Positions 53,432 to 61,186 of a stretch of DNA of 64,000 nt are shown piece after piece. The notes under the pieces were generated by a model. It was given only the letters and a program-made list of their open reading frames with translations, searched no databases and was not told the origin of the DNA. Source of the stretch: JBBDYG01 sp040901765 (lineage in GTDB: Bacteria; Planctomycetota; Planctomycetia; Pirellulales; Lacipirellulaceae); contig JBBDYG010000013.1 of NCBI GenBank assembly GCA_040901765.1, forward strand, positions 1 through 64,000. The letters run 5' to 3'. Positions within the stretch are counted from its first letter, which is position 1. Every line of letters begins with the position of its first letter. The position numbers and the translations under genes are program-made.

Positions 53432-53533
53432 TGGCGGCAGGAGCAGGGGTCGAACCCGCGCCGGGCTATGCTTTGACGGGCTGCCCGGACTGCCGATTAT
53501 AAGTCGGCTGCCTTGCCACTCGGCCATCCTGCC
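53432..53533 (-). tRNA. Class II tRNA with UAU (Ile) anticodon, serine-type body
   Basis: Full cloverleaf on the minus strand. Acceptor GGCAGGA/TCCTGCC (7 bp), D-arm GCCGAGTGGCAAGGC, anticodon stem GCCGA/TCGGC with loop CTTATAA, so the anticodon is TAT (53499-53501). T-arm GCGGG TTCGACC CCTGC with one G-U pair. Encoded CCA, discriminator G73. The variable region is 32 nt with a 6-bp stem CCGGGC/GCCCGG, longer than in usual class II tRNAs. Class II bodies with G73 and a GGCCGAG...GGCA D-arm are typical of tRNA-Ser, whereas the anticodon reads the Ile codon AUA. Charging identity is therefore open. Confidence 0.85.
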
Positions 53534-53574
53534 GAAATAGAGCTTTCACGTTGCTTTTGCGCGTGGCTGAGGTC

Positions 53575-53616
53575 GATCCGGTGGATTCACTTTCTCAGAG
53601 CGGAGTCCACCGGATC
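53575..53616. repeat. 11-bp inverted repeat upstream of the tRNA
   Basis: GATCCGGTGGA (53575-53585) and TCCACCGGATC (53606-53616), 20-base loop. It is close to the tRNA 5' end and could be part of its promoter region or a hairpin terminator-like site; no T-tract is adjacent. Confidence 0.55.
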
Positions 53617-53639
53617 GCTTTGTTTCGGGCGTCTCAGTA

Positions 53640-53996
53640 CGCCCTCAGTGGGGTATCTTCATAGCAGTTCTCCTGTCTAGGCAATAAAAAATCCCCAAGT
53701 GATTTGCGATACTGCGCACCATCTGCGCGGCATCGAAAACCACCAGGGGATAGCTAATGCTACGGCTCTTGGCCAGCCAATTAAAAACGGCCGCCTCTCA
53801 GGTAGTTACCACACCACTGTGAAAGGCGACCGTATAATCGACTCAGAATTCAGTGGTGTGGTGAGTGCATTATCCAAAATTGGAAACGCCAGTCAACATC
53901 ACCTACAGCAAATTCTGAAATCGAAGTATCTCAATTTGCGTACCAATCGAACTGAATTGATTGGTCAAATGACCCCATTACTAGGAGGTAAGCGAC
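53640..53996. other. Intergenic leader of the small lipoprotein gene with an inverted repeat
   Basis: A 12-bp perfect inverted repeat, ACCACACCACTG (53808-53819) and CAGTGGTGTGGT (53851-53862), with a 31-base spacer. An open frame (53699-54151) crosses this region but overlaps the lipoprotein gene in another frame and has no product I recognise, so I do not call it a gene. A non-coding RNA is possible. Confidence 0.35.
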
Positions 53997-54422
53997 ATGA
54001 CACGAAAGCAAGGGCCAAAGGCGTTTCCGTTTATCCTTTGGTTAGTTCCCCTAGCAGCATTCCTATTTGCATCCTGCTCCCAAAGATCGAGTACGCCCAA
54101 TGTCACCGATGCAGACCGAAAAGCCTACGAATTATTACAAGCGATGAGTGACAAATTGGATGCTGGAGCCAATTACCAACAGTTCTCCGCAGACCTAGTA
54201 GCCGCAGCACCTACGCTAGAGGCTTATGTACGAGCAAACGCCTCCGAAGTTAATAATATAGATTCCACGCAGGGGGTGCTGATAACGGCGTGGGAATCAG
54301 CTAAAAGGATTCGGGACTTGTGGCAGGCTGCTATTGCTCGTGGTCGGGAGCCGCACGCTGCTAGAATAGAGATTCCCGCCTTCTCAATGCATCTAATAAT
54401 GGTACGCGGCAAGTTTGACTGA
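53997..54422 (+). CDS. Small lipoprotein of unknown function
   Basis: 141 residues. The lipobox FLFASC (Cys26) ends a hydrophobic signal; the mature helical part (ADRKAYELLQAMSDKLDAGAN, then WESAKRIRDLWQAAI) is short and charged. A strong AGGAGG lies 8 bases upstream. No family recognised. It is in the lower-GC accessory patch with the IS, the ribbon-helix-helix gene and the tRNA. Confidence 0.78.
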   Translation: MTRKQGPKAFPFILWLVPLAAFLFASCSQRSSTPNVTDADRKAYELLQAMSDKLDAGANYQQFSADLVAAAPTLEAYVRANASEVNNIDSTQGVLITAWESAKRIRDLWQAAIARGREPHAARIEIPAFSMHLIMVRGKFD

Positions 54423-54452
54423 TCTGATTACTCGCAACCGCTCCCCACCAGA

Positions 54453-54929
54453 TTGGCCGGTGTTTCCGGCAACTCAATCTTAGGACACCACCCGCCGATC
54501 GGCGGGGTAGCGGAAGGGATAACGGTCCGCACGTTTACGCCGCAGGACGTGCCGAGGTGGCTTGCACTGCGAATGCGAGCGTTCGCAGCAGAGACGCCAG
54601 CGGTGCGGCCGTGGAGTGAGGCTGACTTTGCGCGTGAGATGACGAGCAAGCCTTGGTGGCGCGATGAACGCACCTGGATGGCTACCCCCGACGACGCCCC
54701 GACCGAATTGATCGGCGCGGTCACACTCGCGATGCGCAAGGATACGCCGATCGTTCACTGGCTGATGGTCGATCCAGAGTGGCGCCGTCGCGGGATCGCG
54801 CAACAACTATTGACTCATCTTGAACGGGCCGTTTGGGAACACGGCGACCGAGAAGTGAGACTAGAAACGCACAAGAACTGGCAATTCGCAGTCGAGCTTT
54901 ACACCAAACTGGGTTACCGAATCTCCTGA
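54453..54929 (+). CDS. GNAT N-acetyltransferase
   Basis: 158 residues as an upper bound. GNAT core: VRTFTPQDVPRWLALR, a beta-strand TWMATPDDAPTELIGAV, the acetyl-CoA loop WRRRGIAQQLLTHLE and the terminal ELYTKLGYRIS. The start is uncertain: a TTG at 54453 is used here and no good Shine-Dalgarno sequence is visible, so the N-terminus may be shorter or the gene truncated at the 5' end. Confidence 0.75.
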   Translation: MAGVSGNSILGHHPPIGGVAEGITVRTFTPQDVPRWLALRMRAFAAETPAVRPWSEADFAREMTSKPWWRDERTWMATPDDAPTELIGAVTLAMRKDTPIVHWLMVDPEWRRRGIAQQLLTHLERAVWEHGDREVRLETHKNWQFAVELYTKLGYRIS

Positions 54930-54940
54930 ACAATTCATTG

Positions 54941-55019
54941 AACAGAAGGTCGCAAAGATCGCAAAGATTAATGTTCAAACTCTCCTTTGTATTCTTTGCG
55001 TCCTTTGCGAATTTCTGTT
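54941..55019. repeat. CGCAAAGATCGCAAAG palindrome
   Basis: AACAGAAGGTCGCAAAG...CGCAAAGATTA on the left; CTTTGCGTCCTTTGCG and TTCTGTT on the right. The end AACAGAA/TTCTGTT is shared in style with the AACAGGAGG family. Confidence 0.65.
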
Positions 55020-55043
55020 AAACGCATTTCAATTCCGCCGATT

Positions 55044-55706
55044 TCAATCCGGTATCTGCGGTTTCGAGCGCCGCGTGTCGGCGGCGATTTGAACTCGCCG
55101 GCCGTTTACTCGAATCTTGCCGCGGGCGAGCAGGCGAAGCACGTGGGGGTAAGCTTCCTTTTCGATCTCGAACACCCGCGCGGCGAGCGACTCGGGCGTG
55201 TCGTCCTCGAAGACCGGCACCGGTTGCTGCCAGATGATTGGGCCGTGATCGTACTGGTTGTCGACGAAATGGACCGTGCAGCCGGTGACTTTCACGCCGT
55301 GTTCCAGCACCGCCTGATGGACGCGATGGCCGTACATGCCCGGCCCGCAGAATGCGGGGATCAAAGCGGGATGGATATTCACCACCCGGTTCTCGAAATC
55401 GTCCGGCACCGGCACGAGTTTTAAGAAGCCTGCCATCACGACGTAGTCTACGTCCGCGGCGCGGCAGGCCGCGAACACCGCCGTGCCGTAATTGGCATCG
55501 GTGTCGTAGTCGTTTCGCGGCAACACCTGCGTCGCGATTCCCGCGTCGCGGGCGAATTGCAGGCCACCCGCACGGGCACTGCTGGACACAACCAGCCGAA
55601 TATCGACCGGCAGGGAACCCTCGGCCGCCAGGTCGATAAAGTTCTTGAGCGTGCGGCCGGAGCCGGAGATGAGCACGGCGATTCGCAACAATGGCAAATC
55701 GCTCAT
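55044..55706 (-). CDS. purN: Phosphoribosylglycinamide formyltransferase
   Basis: 220 residues. The folate-dependent GAR transformylase motifs: ISGSGRTLKNFID (phosphate loop), VVNIHPALIP (catalytic His in NIHP), and CTVHFVDNQYDHGPII (catalytic Asp region). It makes N-formyl-GAR in purine synthesis. It starts inside the ileS stop codon (ATGA overlap), so translation is coupled to ileS, an unusual pairing. The C-terminal tail (ADTRRSKPQIPD) is not conserved. Confidence 0.92.
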   Translation of the reverse strand: MSDLPLLRIAVLISGSGRTLKNFIDLAAEGSLPVDIRLVVSSSARAGGLQFARDAGIATQVLPRNDYDTDANYGTAVFAACRAADVDYVVMAGFLKLVPVPDDFENRVVNIHPALIPAFCGPGMYGHRVHQAVLEHGVKVTGCTVHFVDNQYDHGPIIWQQPVPVFEDDTPESLAARVFEIEKEAYPHVLRLLARGKIRVNGRRVQIAADTRRSKPQIPD

Positions 55707-58700
55707 TTTGCCACCTGCATAGACAGCGATAACTTATGGCCCCCTAGTTCAATTAGGATTTCCTCGGCCCCGGTCAAAGTTACGTCGAGCAATCGTGACG
55801 CCAATGTTTCTTGGGCGATGTAGTCGCGGTGTTCTTGGATCGCTGCGGCTAATTCTGACGAGTCAGTTTTCAAACCGACGTCGATCCGATCCGTGTATTC
55901 ACAACCGCAAGCCTTGCGGTGATCCTGAATAACCCGCACCAAATCGCGCGCTAAGCCTTCCGCTACCAAGTCCGGCGTCAGTTCCGTGGCCAGCACGACC
56001 ACGCAGCCCTTGCCCTGTGCGGCGGCCCAGCCTTCTTTCGCTTGCAGTCGGACTTCGATGTCTTCGTTGTCGAGCGCGATCGTCTCGCCGCCCGGCAGCT
56101 TAAGTGCGATCCAACCGGTCGATTTGAGTTCGCTGAGCAGCTTTGCGCCATCGGCCTCGCCGAGTAGTTTTTTCACCTGCGGCAGGTGCTTGCCGAGCCG
56201 TGGGCCGAGCCGCTTAAAATTCGGCACGACGGAGTAACTGATGTACTGTTCGCCGTGGGTAGTGAAATCGACAGCTTTCACATTCAATTCTTCGGCGATC
56301 AGATCGACATAATCTTCGAGCCACGGTTGATGCTGCGTGTCAACCAGCACGACTTCGACCTTAGCGAGCGGCTGTCGCACCTTCAGGCTCGCTGCGTTGC
56401 GGGCGTTGCGGCCAAGGGAGGTGATCTCGCGGACGAGGTTCATGCGTTCCGAGAGTGCTTGATCAACTAGCGATGCATCACCGGTGGGGTAGTTGGCGAG
56501 GTGGACGCTGTTGGGGAAGGGGCTGGGGGCTGGGGGCTGGGGGCTGGCCAAGTTCTGCCACATTGCTTCGGCGATGAATGGCGTGAACGGGGCGATGAGC
56601 TTGCATGTCGTCAGCAGGCATTCGTAGAGCGTGTTGTAGGCGTCGAGTTTTTCGGGCGCTTGCTTGTTGGCCATCCAAAAGCGGTCGCGCGACCGGCGGA
56701 CGTACCAGTTCGAGAGCGCATCGACGAACTCGGTGATGTGCTGACACGCGCCGTAGTTGTCGTAGGCGTCCATCCGTTCGACGACGGCGGCGCAGGTTCT
56801 ATTCAATTCACTCAAAATCCACCGATCAATCTCACTTCGTTCTCTTGCTCCCTCCCCACAAGGGGGAGGGGGATCGGACGGCCGAAAGCCGTCGATGTTC
56901 GCGTAGATTACGAAGAAGCTATACACGTTCCATAGCCGCAGCAGGAACTCGGGAATGCTGTCTTTGATCGCCTGCTCGCTGTAGCGGATCGTGGTCCAGG
57001 GCGGTTGGCTGGCGAAGAAATACCATCGCAGCGTGTCGGCCCCGTAGCGGTCGAAGATTTCATTCGGCTCGCGGTAGTTCCGCTTGCTCTTGGACATTTT
57101 TTGGCCGTCTTCGCCGAGCATCAGGCCGAGGACGATGCAGTTCTTGAATGGGTGGGGATAGGGGACTGGGGGTTGGGGACTAGGGGCTGGGGAATTTGTA
57201 TCAGCAGGCGTAGCCCGTAATTCCTTCCCAAGTCCCAAGCCCCCAGCCCCCACTCCCCCCCACAACATCGTGCTAATCGCCAACTGGCTGTAAAACCACC
57301 CCCGCGTTTGGTCGATCGCTTCGCTGATGAAGTCGGCGGGGAATTGGTTGTGGAAGCGTTTGGCGGCGCGGGCCAATGCTCCGGAGCCAGAAGAGTCGAA
57401 AGGCTCACCGCGATAGCCCCATTGCGCGAACGGCATCGCGCCGGAGTCGTACCAGCAGTCGATTACCTCGGTGACACGCTCCATCCGCGCGCCCTTGGCG
57501 AACGGCGAGTCGTACGATACTGCGTCGATGTAGGGCTTGTGGACTCTTAGATCGTCCGGCAGCTCGGGGTTCGCGCGCTTCGCTTCGTCCCAAACTTCGG
57601 TGCCACGGACGCTGGGCTTGGCGAGCAGCTCGTCGTAACTGGCGACCGCCTCCATCTGGCCGGTCTCGCTGCACTTCCAAATCGGCAGCGGCGTGCCCCA
57701 GTAGCGCTCGCGGCTTAGCGCCCAATCGACGTTCGTCTCCAGAAACTTGCCAAAACGGCCGGTCTTGATGTGCTCCGGCAGCCAGTTGATCTTCGCGTTG
57801 TTCGCGAGCATTTCGTCCTTGAACTGCGTCGTGCGGATGAACCAGCTTTCACGCGGGTACTGGATCAGCGGATCCTGCTCCGCCCGCCAGCAGAACGGAT
57901 ACTCATGAACATATTGCTCCTGGTGATAGAGCAATCCGCGCTGCTTGAGGTCGCGGATGATGTCTTTGTCGCAGTCTTTGACCCAGCGACCGCGGAGAAA
58001 TTCGGGGGCTTCGTCGGTGAATTTGCCGTCGGGGGCGACGGCGTTGAGGAGTGGTGGGCCTTCGCCTTCCGGAAAGCGATCCTGCTCAAATTGGAGCACT
58101 CCATAGTCATCCTCACCGAATGCAGGCGCGATATGAACTACACCAGTTCCACTGTCTGTTGTTACGAAGGTTGCAGGAACTATGCGCCAAGCAAGGCGAT
58201 TTTCAGTTTTCCTGGTTCGAACATCGTCATCATCGTGATCGCACCCGTAGTACAGTGCTTGGTTACCTTCTGTCGCAGAGTGCCAATTGAGGCTTTTGGT
58301 CGGATTTCCTTGCGAGACATAATCGTCAAATGGTGGTGAATATCGACGACCAAGTAATTCCCGTCCTTCAATCTCCCGCAGAACTCTCAAATTGCGCTTT
58401 GTTTTCCCGGCGAGGGCGTGCACAAGGTGGCGCTCTAGCATCAACTTTTCACCCGACTCTTCATCCTCGACAAGCGAGTAGAAATAATATTTATGCACCG
58501 CGACGAACTGATTACTCGGCAACGTCCACGGCGTTGTCGTCCACACTAGCAGCGATGTATCCGTCACATTGCCGTCATCATCCAACAGCGGAAACTTCAC
58601 ATACACACTCGGATCCGCCACCTCGCGGTAGCCTAACCCGACTTCGCCCGCGGAAAGCGCCGTGCCGCCTTGTGCCCACCACCAGACGATCTTGTGGCCT

Positions 58701-59221
58701 TGGTAGAGCAGGCCGCGGTCGAACAGGTTTTTGAGGCTCCACCAGACGCTTTCGACGTAGCTTTGGTGGTAGGTAACGTAGGCCTGTTTCAGATCGACCC
58801 AGAAGCCGAGTCGCTCGGTGAGGCGTTCCCATTCTTGCATGTAGCGCCAGACGCTTTGCTGGCATTTGGCGATGAACCGCTCGATGCCGTACTGTTCGAT
58901 CTCTTCCTTGGTGTGGATGCCCAGCTCTTTGCAGACCTCGACCTCGACCGGCAGGCCGTGGGTGTCCCAGCCCGCTTTGCGTTCGCAGCGGTAGCCGCGC
59001 ATTGTTTTGTAGCGCGGGAACAGGTCCTTGATCGCCCGGGTCAGGCAGTGGCCCGGGTGAGGCATGCCATTGGCCGTCGGCGGGCCTTCGTAGAACACGA
59101 ACGGTGGCGCGCTTGCGCGCTGCGCGAGCGACTGTTCGTAGATGCCGTGTTCCTTCCAGAACCGCCCGACTTCCTGCTCTAGCTCCGGAAACTTCACCGA
59201 TCCATCGACGGGAGAGAACAT
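55703..59221 (-). CDS. ileS: Isoleucyl-tRNA synthetase, IleRS2-like
   Basis: 1172 residues from ATG 59221 (MFSPVDGSVKF). HIGH-type motif MPHPGH at 53-58, KMSKS at about 709-713 (QKMSKSKRN). The sequence in the catalytic region (AGWDTHGLPVEVEVCKELGI) resembles the eukaryote-like IleRS2 group rather than IleRS1; the zinc-binding C-terminus of IleRS1 is absent. Three low-complexity stretches look like captured repeats: about residues 652-697 (GVGAGGLGLGKE...SPAPSPQPP), 772-794 (SDPPPPCGEGARER) and 887-902 (SPQPPAPSPFP). It attaches Ile to tRNA and includes an editing domain. Confidence 0.9.
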   Translation of the reverse strand: MFSPVDGSVKFPELEQEVGRFWKEHGIYEQSLAQRASAPPFVFYEGPPTANGMPHPGHCLTRAIKDLFPRYKTMRGYRCERKAGWDTHGLPVEVEVCKELGIHTKEEIEQYGIERFIAKCQQSVWRYMQEWERLTERLGFWVDLKQAYVTYHQSYVESVWWSLKNLFDRGLLYQGHKIVWWWAQGGTALSAGEVGLGYREVADPSVYVKFPLLDDDGNVTDTSLLVWTTTPWTLPSNQFVAVHKYYFYSLVEDEESGEKLMLERHLVHALAGKTKRNLRVLREIEGRELLGRRYSPPFDDYVSQGNPTKSLNWHSATEGNQALYYGCDHDDDDVRTRKTENRLAWRIVPATFVTTDSGTGVVHIAPAFGEDDYGVLQFEQDRFPEGEGPPLLNAVAPDGKFTDEAPEFLRGRWVKDCDKDIIRDLKQRGLLYHQEQYVHEYPFCWRAEQDPLIQYPRESWFIRTTQFKDEMLANNAKINWLPEHIKTGRFGKFLETNVDWALSRERYWGTPLPIWKCSETGQMEAVASYDELLAKPSVRGTEVWDEAKRANPELPDDLRVHKPYIDAVSYDSPFAKGARMERVTEVIDCWYDSGAMPFAQWGYRGEPFDSSGSGALARAAKRFHNQFPADFISEAIDQTRGWFYSQLAISTMLWGGVGAGGLGLGKELRATPADTNSPAPSPQPPVPYPHPFKNCIVLGLMLGEDGQKMSKSKRNYREPNEIFDRYGADTLRWYFFASQPPWTTIRYSEQAIKDSIPEFLLRLWNVYSFFVIYANIDGFRPSDPPPPCGEGARERSEIDRWILSELNRTCAAVVERMDAYDNYGACQHITEFVDALSNWYVRRSRDRFWMANKQAPEKLDAYNTLYECLLTTCKLIAPFTPFIAEAMWQNLASPQPPAPSPFPNSVHLANYPTGDASLVDQALSERMNLVREITSLGRNARNAASLKVRQPLAKVEVVLVDTQHQPWLEDYVDLIAEELNVKAVDFTTHGEQYISYSVVPNFKRLGPRLGKHLPQVKKLLGEADGAKLLSELKSTGWIALKLPGGETIALDNEDIEVRLQAKEGWAAAQGKGCVVVLATELTPDLVAEGLARDLVRVIQDHRKACGCEYTDRIDVGLKTDSSELAAAIQEHRDYIAQETLASRLLDVTLTGAEEILIELGGHKLSLSMQVAK

Positions 59222-59485
59222 GGCGGAAGCGCTGAGCGATGAGCGATGAATGATGAACGGAAGAAAACGCAAAGACTACGACACTGCCTCTACCAAGAAC
59301 CCGATTGAACAATTCTCCGACAGCTCATCACTTATCGTTCATCGTTCATCGTTTCGAACATGGTGGAAGCGATGAGCGATGAATGATGAACGAAAGAAAA
59401 CACGAAGATTACGACATTGGGCCTACTCAAGCACCCGATTGAACAATTTTCCGACAGCTCATCACTTATCGTTCATCGTTCATCG
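59222..59485. repeat. GCGATGAGCGATGAATG repeat block
   Basis: Units AGCGATGAGCGATGAATGAT and GAAGCGATGAGCGATG on one strand, with TCATCACTTATCGTTCATCG inverse copies, repeated twice (about 59230-59360 and 59363-59488). No gene is present. Confidence 0.7.
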
Positions 59486-59492
59486 CTTCCCC

Positions 59493-59783
59493 CTACTCGC
59501 CCTCAAAATCAGGATCGGCTTTGATGATGCCGGGTTCGGGGTCGTCGGCGTATTCGGGGCCGAAATCGTCTTCATCGCCGGGCAGGACTTCGTCCCATTC
59601 TTCTTCAAAGTCGTCGTCGAAATCGTCGTCGAAGTCGTCGTCCTCGAAGTCATCGAACGGATCGGCCAGCTTGGCGGGCGGCAACTCGGGCTTGGGAAGC
59701 GGCAAACTGAGGGGTAGCTCATCCACCTCAAGTTCGTCATCAGGCTCTAAATCAGACTCAGGTTCGGGCACAGACTCAGGCAT
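59493..59783 (-). CDS. Short highly acidic protein
   Basis: 96 residues from ATG 59783, with GGAG upstream. The middle is made of Asp/Glu and Phe runs (DPFDDFEDDDFDDDFDDDFE), with a proline-rich N-terminal half (SLPLPKPELPPAKLADP). It is probably disordered. Candidates are an RNA- or metal-associated accessory protein of the sort often seen in planctomycetes; function unknown. Confidence 0.65.
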   Translation of the reverse strand: MPESVPEPESDLEPDDELEVDELPLSLPLPKPELPPAKLADPFDDFEDDDFDDDFDDDFEEEWDEVLPGDEDDFGPEYADDPEPGIIKADPDFEGE

Positions 59784-59923
59784 CAAATAACGCTCCAAAG
59801 GGATCGGACAACCCGCGCGTCGGTTAATAGGATTCGGGGGCCGGTCGCGTGCGCGGGGGTCTAAGGCAATAATATACCAGTTGACCGGGGTGTTGCTCGA
59901 CCCCCTGGCCTGCCTGCCCCTTC

Positions 59924-60700
59924 ATGCAGGGAATTATGCCTTCGGATGCCGTCCAAGAACTGCCGCAATCGCTCGACGTGATCGCCGTCGGCGCCCATCC
60001 GGACGACGTGGAAATCGGCTGCGGCGGCACGCTGGCGCGGCTGGTCGAACAGGGGCACCGCGTGGGGATCATCGACCTCACCGACGGTGAGCCGACGCCG
60101 CTATCGCCCGGGCCAGAAGTCCGCCTAGCTGAGGCGCGGGCGGCGGCGGAAGCGCTCGGCGTGCAAGTGCGGCTGACGCTCGATCTGCCCAACCGCCGGT
60201 TGTTCGACAGCTACGAAGCGCGGGTGCTGCTGGCCAGCGAGTTTCGCCGCTATCGGCCTAAGCTGGTACTGGCGCTAGGCGACCGCACGCCACTCGCTTC
60301 GCCCGACCACTGGCAGACGATGCAGATTACTGATGCGGCGGTGTTTTATTCGAGGCTCACGAAGTGGGACGATTATTTCCCCGATCTACCGCCGTTCCGC
60401 ATTGAAGCCTATCTGTACTACTACCTCGGATTCCACACGATTCTCAACCCGCCGGCGGCGACGTTCATCTCGGACATTTCCACCACGCTCGACAAGAAAC
60501 TTGCCGCTGTGAGGAAATACGAAACGCAGTTCCCCCCCGCCAAGAGCGACATTCTGGTGCGGCTCGAATCGATGGCCCAGCACTTCGGCCACTCGGCCGG
60601 CTTCGCCTACGGCGAATTATTGGCCAGCCCGCGGGCGATCGGGATTTGCGACGTGATGAGCATCGTGAGTCCCTCCGCGCCGGAAACGGCGATTAAATAG
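59924..60700 (+). CDS. LmbE/PIG-L deacetylase, BshB1-like
   Basis: 258 residues. Zn-binding motif AHPDDVEIGCGG near residue 23, DLTDGEPTP, a DHWQ motif (ASPDHWQTM) and HFGHSAGFAYGE. These match bacillithiol-biosynthesis deacetylase BshB1, which removes the acetyl group from GlcNAc-malate. Other LmbE functions (mycothiol-type, sugar deacetylation) cannot be excluded because no bshA or bshC is in the window. ATG 59936 is an alternative start. Confidence 0.85.
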   Translation: MQGIMPSDAVQELPQSLDVIAVGAHPDDVEIGCGGTLARLVEQGHRVGIIDLTDGEPTPLSPGPEVRLAEARAAAEALGVQVRLTLDLPNRRLFDSYEARVLLASEFRRYRPKLVLALGDRTPLASPDHWQTMQITDAAVFYSRLTKWDDYFPDLPPFRIEAYLYYYLGFHTILNPPAATFISDISTTLDKKLAAVRKYETQFPPAKSDILVRLESMAQHFGHSAGFAYGELLASPRAIGICDVMSIVSPSAPETAIK

Positions 60701-60766
60701 CCCGGTCATCCTGGCCGGGCGCATAGAAATGTTGCCACTGGAACTCGCCGACCCAGGATGGGTCGG

Positions 60767-61186
60767 CTATGTGGGCGATCGCTTGCGCAGCTCGTCGCGG
60801 ATTTCGCGCAGCAGCACGATGTTCTCGGGTGGGAGCGGAACATCCGCGGGGGGCTGCTGCCCCAGGCGCAGTCGCGCTTCGGCCACGTTCATTGCCTTCA
60901 CAAGCATAAACACGGCCCAAGCCACGATCAGGAAGGAAATCACGTTGTTGATGAACGCGCCGTAGTTGATTGCCACGGCTGGCTTGTCGCCCGCAGCTTT
61001 TTCCAATGTAAACGACAGATTTCTGAAATCGACCCCGCTGGTGACCATCCCAATCGGCGGCATGATGATATCGTCCACGAGTGACTTCACCACGGTTCCA
61101 AAGGCGGCGCCGATGATGATCCCCACCGCCATGTCGATCACGTTGCCGCGCAGTGCGAACTTTTTGAACTCTTGGAACATGCTCAT
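60767..61186 (-). CDS. mscL: Large-conductance mechanosensitive channel
   Basis: 139 residues. TM1 GNVIDMAVGIIIGAAFGTVVKSLVDDIIMPPIG and TM2 INNVISFLIVAWAVFMLVKAM are the MscL pair; the C-terminal charged helix follows. It opens under membrane tension in hypo-osmotic shock. Its start overlaps the stop of the RluD-type gene by four bases, so the two are coupled in one transcript. Confidence 0.93.
   Translation of the reverse strand: MSMFQEFKKFALRGNVIDMAVGIIIGAAFGTVVKSLVDDIIMPPIGMVTSGVDFRNLSFTLEKAAGDKPAVAINYGAFINNVISFLIVAWAVFMLVKAMNVAEARLRLGQQPPADVPLPPENIVLLREIRDELRKRSPT

Noticed and set aside
53432..53533. A tRNA-Leu(UAA) or tRNA-Tyr reading of the class II tRNA
   Set aside because: The 5-bp anticodon stem GCCGA/TCGGC fixes a 7-base loop CTTATAA, placing TAT at positions 34-36; a Leu or Tyr anticodon would need a shifted stem that does not pair. 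The D-arm and G73 also do not fit Leu.
53699..54151. A 150-codon frame ahead of and overlapping the small lipoprotein gene
   Set aside because: It overlaps the lipoprotein gene in another frame, lacks a clear Shine-Dalgarno sequence, and its protein has no recognisable features; the strong AGGAGG belongs to the 53997 start.
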